Part shown: piece by piece, positions 59,671 to 64,000 of the stretch
How the letters are laid out: every line of letters begins with the position of its first letter
How positions within the stretch are numbered: position 1 is the stretch's first letter
Assembly (NCBI RefSeq): GCF_021869535.1
Contig: NW_026262734.1
Location: forward strand, 90,215,285 to 90,279,284
DNA: 64,000 nt
Direction of reading: 5' to 3'
From: Mytilus californianus
Taxonomy: Eukaryota; Mollusca; Bivalvia; Mytilida; Mytilidae
Notes under the pieces: generated by a model
Told to the model about the DNA's origin: nothing
Database searches by the model: none
The model's input: only the letters and a program-made list of their open reading frames with translations
Made by a program: the position numbers and the translations under genes

Positions 59671-62031
59671 ATTTTCTGACCAAAAATGTGATTTTTTGCC
59701 AAAAAAAAAGTACCTAAAAAAAGGGGGCCTGCCGGTATGATTTTGAGTCAACTAAAAAAAAAATTCAGATATGTTGGCAATATGTCTGTTAATATATTTC
59801 TGTTGACTGTTTAGGTCTCTACATAACTGCAAAAATCCGGATCTCTGCCTGCTTTCCATTTGAAGATATGAATGTCTAAACATAGCAGTTTATTCAAAGA
59901 TGCCCTTGACACATAGCAAAAAAAAGTCCAAAGTTTTTTTTTACAAAGTTTGAGATATTGTAGTTTTCTTAATATTGATGTTACAAAGGACTTTAGTAGC
60001 TTAAATCAAAGCATAAAAGAGTCTTATTGCAAAAATGCAGATAGATTGCTTCCAGTTCCTGACCCTTTTGTTATATTTGGCCAAAAAATTTCCCAAAATA
60101 TGACATTTTTACCTTTGCAAGAAAAACGGCAATAATTTTGATATCTAAATGATCATAACTTTTGAACCGCTTGACCTATTCCAAAAAATTTTGAATTTTT
60201 TTCTGCTCTTTCATAATAATGAAATTTTATGCACTTTCTCTATACTTCATATTTTGGCTGACCTCATATAATGATCAATCATTTCCAATAAAATTAGGAA
60301 GATAATACAAAGAGGGAAATAATAAAACAATAAAATCGCAACACCCTGACCTCCAATGAGTAAAACAGTCAACAAAACATCTCACCGAAAACCAAAGTTT
60401 GAGGAACACCACCCCGACTAATTATTTTATTTTCAGGGGAGTCGGTTTTCGGTGGGAATTTTCTGACCAAAAATGTGATTTTTTGCCAAAAAAAAAGTAC
60501 CTAAAAAAAGGGGGCCTGCCGGCATGATTTTGAGTCAACTAAAAAAAAAATTCAGATATGTTGGCAATATGTCTGTTAATATATTTCTGTTGACTGTTTA
60601 GGTCTCTACATAACTGCAAAAATCCAGACCTCTGCCTGCTTTCCATTTGAAGATATGAATGTCTAAACATAGCAGTTTATTCAAAGATGCCCTTGACACA
60701 TAGCAAAAAAAAGTCCAAAGTTTTTTTTTACAAAGTTTGAGATATTGTAGTTTTCCTAATATTGATGTTACAAAGGACTTTAGTAGCTTAAATCAAAGCA
60801 TAAAAGAGTCTTATTGCAAAAATGCAGATAGATTGCTTCCAGTTCCTGACCCTTTTGTTATATTTGGCCAAAAAATTTCCCAAAATATGACATTTTTACC
60901 TTTGCAAGAAAAACAGCAATAATTTTGAAATCTAAATGATCATAACTTTTGAACCGCTTGACCTATTCCAAAAAATTTTGAATTTTTTTCTGCTCTTTCA
61001 TAATAATGTAATTTTATGCACTTTCTCTATACTTCATATTTTGGCTGACCTCATATAATGATCAATCATTTCCAATAAAATTAGGAAGATAATACAAAGA
61101 GGGAAATAATAAAACAATAAAATCGCAACACCCTGACCTCCAAGGAGTAAAACAGTCAACAAAACACCTCACCGAAAACCAAAGTTTGAGGACCACCACC
61201 CCGACTAATTATTTTATTTTCAGGGGAGTCGGTTTTCGGTGGGCATTTTCTGACCAAAAATGTGATTTTTTGCCAAAAAAAAAGTACCTAAAAAAAGGGG
61301 GCCTGCCGGCATGATTTTGAGTCAACTAAAAAAAAAATTCAGATATGTTGGCAATATTTCTGTTAATATATTTCTGTTGACTGTTTAGGTCTCTACATAC
61401 CTGTAAAAATCCAGACCTCTGCCTGCTTTCCATTTGAAGATATGAATGTCTAAACATAGCAGTTTATTCAAAGATGCCCTTGACACATAGCAAAAAAAAG
61501 TCCAAAGTTTTTTTTTACAAAGTTTGAGATATTGTAGTTTCCTTAATATTGATGTTACAAAGGACTTTAGTAGCTTGAATCAAAGCATAAAAGAGTCTTA
61601 TTGCAAAAATGCAGATATATTGCTTCCAGTTCCTGACCCTTTTGTTATATTTGGCCAAAAAATTGCCCAAAATATGAAATTTTTGCCTCCGCAAGAAAAA
61701 CGGCAAAAATTTTGAAATCTAAATGATCATAACTTTTGAACCGCTTGACCTATTCCAAACAATTTTGAATTTTTTTCTGCTCTTTCATAATAATGTAATT
61801 TTATGCACTTTCTCTATACTTCATATTTTGGCTGACCTCATATAATGATCAATCATTTCCAATAAAATTAGGAAGATAATACAAAGAGGGAAATAATAAA
61901 ACAATAAAATCGCAACACCCTGACCTCCAAGGAGTAAAACAGTCAACAAAACACCTCACCGAAAACCAAAGTTTGAGGAACACCACCCCGACTAATTTTT
62001 TTATTTTCAGGGGAGTCGGTTTTCGGTGGAC
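59671..62031. repeat. three direct 787-bp repeats spanning the element/host junction
   Basis: Units are 59671-60457, 60458-61244 and 61245-62031, nearly identical (about a dozen differences seen by eye). Each starts ATTTTCTGACCAAAAATGTG and ends in GGGGAGTCGGTTTTCGGTGG. The first ~590 bp of each is the right end of the inserted element and the last ~195 bp is host sequence matching 34310-34475 of copy A, so the triplication happened after insertion. A 61-63 codon frame repeats in each unit but shows no sign of being a gene. Confidence 0.9.
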
Positions 62032-63426
62032 GATGTGGTCTGTCGCATTGTGTTACAATGTTTTGGCAGTTCCTTTTCAATATTTCTTAGGCTTTTTAAA
62101 TGTTTTATTCAAGCCCCAAGATGAGTCTGTTATAGACGAAACGCGCGTCTGCATTAGTTTATTATGACCTTGGTATCTTTCTCTAGCTTTTAAAGATGTT
62201 TTGCAGAGGGAAATAACACCTTCACCTTTAAATCAGAATTTAATTATTAAAGTGTTCAGTACTTATGTATGATACAGACTTTTGATGTTGTTTTGTTTAC
62301 GTCAGATAATCATGTTACGCGCTATCTGATGGAGCGAACATTTGATACGGGATGTATAACATAATTTGATTGAGAGGAATGCCTTACAACAAATGAAAAA
62401 TATTTTATATAGAATGTCAGAAACAAAGAATTTTAGCGTTAGAAAAATCCAAGATATCAAAATAACCAGCTGTAACCTCTTCTAATTATAAGGAATTTTG
62501 AGATAATTGCTTTTAGTTTTTGCTTTTTTTTTTTTTTTGCTTTACTTACAAGTAACCATTTTTCAACTCATTAGCTATCACGAATTGTTTGTAAATATAA
62601 TTTAATGTATAATGAGAAGATCATTTACCTCCTTTGTCATCATCACTGCTACTTCCTGATCGATTTCCGCCTTTACTAAGTCCACAGGCAGTAGAATAAT
62701 TTTTTCTGTAGAAATATATTCAACTTTTCCAAATTCACCTACATCTTTATTTACGATTCAGCAATTTCTGGAACAGCTTAATTTATACCTGATAAAACGG
62801 GTTTATATGCCATCGTACGAAGTGTAAATATTTATAAATAAATATCAATGGCAACAATAAGATTTAAAAAAATTAAATCGATTTCTCTTTATTTAGCCCC
62901 ACGCAAGGATCTTAAATATAAATACGATTCCTTTTGTAAGAGTATTTTACATTTCATGTTGTTGTAATGTTAAGTGTACTTGATTTTTAAACAATGATTG
63001 CTGATTTATTCTTCCTTTTAAACAAAACAAACTACACGGTTACATGACCTGCATTTGCATATTTGTATCAACAAACATGTGTCATATACGTTTTCCACAC
63101 TAACAGGAAAGTTCATATTCCTTATCAGAAACAAAAAGTATATATTTACTTACGAACAAAATAAATGCATTGATAGAATACATAAAAATAAAACAAAGTA
63201 TATTGACTATGGTGTGTGTCATCAAACAATACAAGGCAAGTAACAGTTAGCATTGAAGTCACTTTTTGTATAACAAACGATTCAAATGTCCAATTAAATA
63301 TCATATATTCAACACTCAATGCAACAAAAGTTAAATATCTATATTGATAAAGGTGTTGCTTACGTCTAAGATATTAAATAAGAAGTTTTGAAAGTTTTAT
63401 AGCGGAACCTAATACATGCCCACTAT
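62032..63426. other. end of copy B and intergenic sequence
   Basis: To about 62180 it matches the end of copy A and includes a GACGAAACGCGCGTCTG repeat (62131-62147). Beyond that is AT-rich sequence with a T tract near 62526. I see no exon. Confidence 0.6.
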
Positions 63427-63689
63427 TTAGATTGGTTTAATTTTCATTTCAGTCTTCTTCAAAGAATTAGATTGCCATGTTTTCCAATGTATAGTCCGAT
63501 CCGGATATCCTAAAAGGTAAGCATGTCCTGTATATAGTCCATTGATGTTAGCACGTGAACAGTCTTTATACCACCAGGCGCTACCCTTCAGATAGGAACA
63601 ATGAAAATGGCTTTCGTCATTATCACGATCCCATGTACTAAACATCATACCGCTAAGACTGTCCTTATCGACATCAATCATTGCATCAC
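63427..63689 (-). CDS. fibrinogen-related protein (FReP-like), last exon
   Basis: Read leftward, after an acceptor (TTTTATTTTAG, phase 1), it encodes DAMIDVDKDSLSGMMFSTWD, RDNDESHFHCSYLKGSAWW, YKDCSRANINGLYTG, then LGYPDRTIHWKTWQ and a short basic tail ending in TAA at 63427. This is the C-terminal part of a fibrinogen globular domain. The F-S-T-W-D-R-D-N-D calcium-binding loop, two cysteines bracketing the GxAWWY segment, and the WxxW-like end are all present. In molluscs such domains occur in secreted recognition lectins. The upstream exons lie beyond the right edge; 63690-64000 would be intron. Confidence 0.9.
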
Positions 63690-64000
63690 CTAAAATAAAA
63701 TTAACAACTTCTGTATAGGCGTCACTTGTAACAATGAACGGCAGAATTGCACCTACCATTATCAAAATTCAAACATCACGAGGTGTTTTAAAACAGAATT
63801 GAAAAATACAATGCGAGAGAAATCAAATGCGTTGTGTGTCAAAAAGGACAATTATTTTAATGCAAGAAAATTAACAGCAAAAGGTCTGCTAACATATTCT
63901 GTGAAATTCACATAAAAAAAGTAATACTCATACACGCAAAGCAAACAAATTCATGAAGTATACATTTTCTTAAGCTAAGTGAACAGGAATCCCGAATGTC
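63690..64000 (-). other. intron of the fibrinogen-related gene, running off the window
   Basis: AT-rich, with no second fibrinogen exon visible before the edge. Confidence 0.6.

Larger units (their letters stand above)
50184..60265 (+). mobile_element. about 10-kb transposon-like insertion carrying a multi-exon gene
   Basis: Copy A is continuous at about 34300-34310, where copy B is split at 50183 and resumes at about 60266 (AATAAAATTAGGAAGATAAT against AATAAAAATAGGAAGAGGAT). The ends look like short inverted repeats: GGGAGGTCACCAA on the left and, on the other strand at the right, GAGGTCAGCCAA, each beside AT-rich TATAT sequence. It encloses the gene described below. Target duplication cannot be fixed because the left flank is an (ATT)n tract. 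Superfamily is unassigned. It could instead be a large hitch-hiking segment, but the terminal similarity and gene content favour a DNA transposon. Confidence 0.65.
34600..62180. repeat. segmental duplication, copy B (enlarged by insertions)
   Basis: Directly follows copy A in the same orientation. It is 27.6 kb against 10.0 kb because of a longer minisatellite (39.7-42.4 kb), a fold-back element (38.6-39.2 kb), about 3.5 kb of extra repeats (44.8-48.3 kb), the 10-kb transposon-like insertion (50.2-60.3 kb) and a local triplication (59.7-62.0 kb). Apart from the inserted transposon gene I see no coding sequence. Confidence 0.8.

Noticed and set aside
59950-61715. Three near-identical 61-63 codon frames at 787-bp spacing
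   Set aside because: They only reflect the direct triplication; the sequence is AT-rich, without splice or start context, and lies at a transposon end.
1-64000. tRNA, rRNA or other structured RNA genes
   Set aside because: None was recognised by eye on either strand; the palindromes present look like mobile-element hairpins.

Overview
The window is eukaryotic, AT-rich and intron-rich. Several dispersed repeats match families I remember as abundant in marine mussels (Mytilus and close relatives), such as blocks reading AAGATGTGGTATGATTGCC, CAGATGCGCATTTC and GACGAAACGCGCGTCTG. Together with a fibrinogen-related exon and a kringle/EGF/Ig gene this points to a bivalve, most likely a mytilid. 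The taxon is inferred from memory of repeats, not from a search.

Layout. (1) 1-3.5 kb: one possible leftward coding exon, then a dense cluster of hairpins, a degenerate minisatellite and the tail of a Penelope-like element. (2) 5.1(?)-24.6 kb, plus strand: a multi-exon gene for a secreted or extracellular modular protein with two kringles, four EGF modules (three calcium-binding type) and three I-set Ig domains, each Ig split over two exons. All splice phases agree, but two module exons carry in-frame stops (TGA at 11701, TAG at 19644), and the best signal-peptide exon candidate also ends in TAG. The copy is therefore a decaying gene, a null allele, or one that needs exon skipping. (3) 24.6-62.2 kb: an old tandem segmental duplication. 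Copy A is about 24.62-34.60 kb and copy B about 34.60-62.18 kb. I see no convincing host gene in it, but comparing the copies dates insertions: a TA-flanked fold-back MITE and a TTAA-flanked MITE only in A, and a 610-bp fold-back, a much larger minisatellite and a roughly 10-kb transposon-like insertion only in B. (4) 50.18-60.27 kb: this 10-kb insertion carries a multi-exon gene for a large coiled-coil protein with an RNase H-like (DDE-type) candidate core and two C-terminal Tudor-like barrels. It has four in-frame stops and several frame breaks. Its right end, with adjoining host DNA, is triplicated as three 787-bp direct repeats. (5) 63.4-63.7 kb, minus strand: the last exon of a fibrinogen-related (FReP-type) gene that enters from the right edge.

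The kringle/EGF/Ig gene and the FReP are both of extracellular recognition type, but nothing in the sequence links their regulation. The most notable object is the Tudor-bearing transposon-like element and its clean presence/absence relation between the two duplicated segments. All homology statements come from reading motifs; no database search was made.
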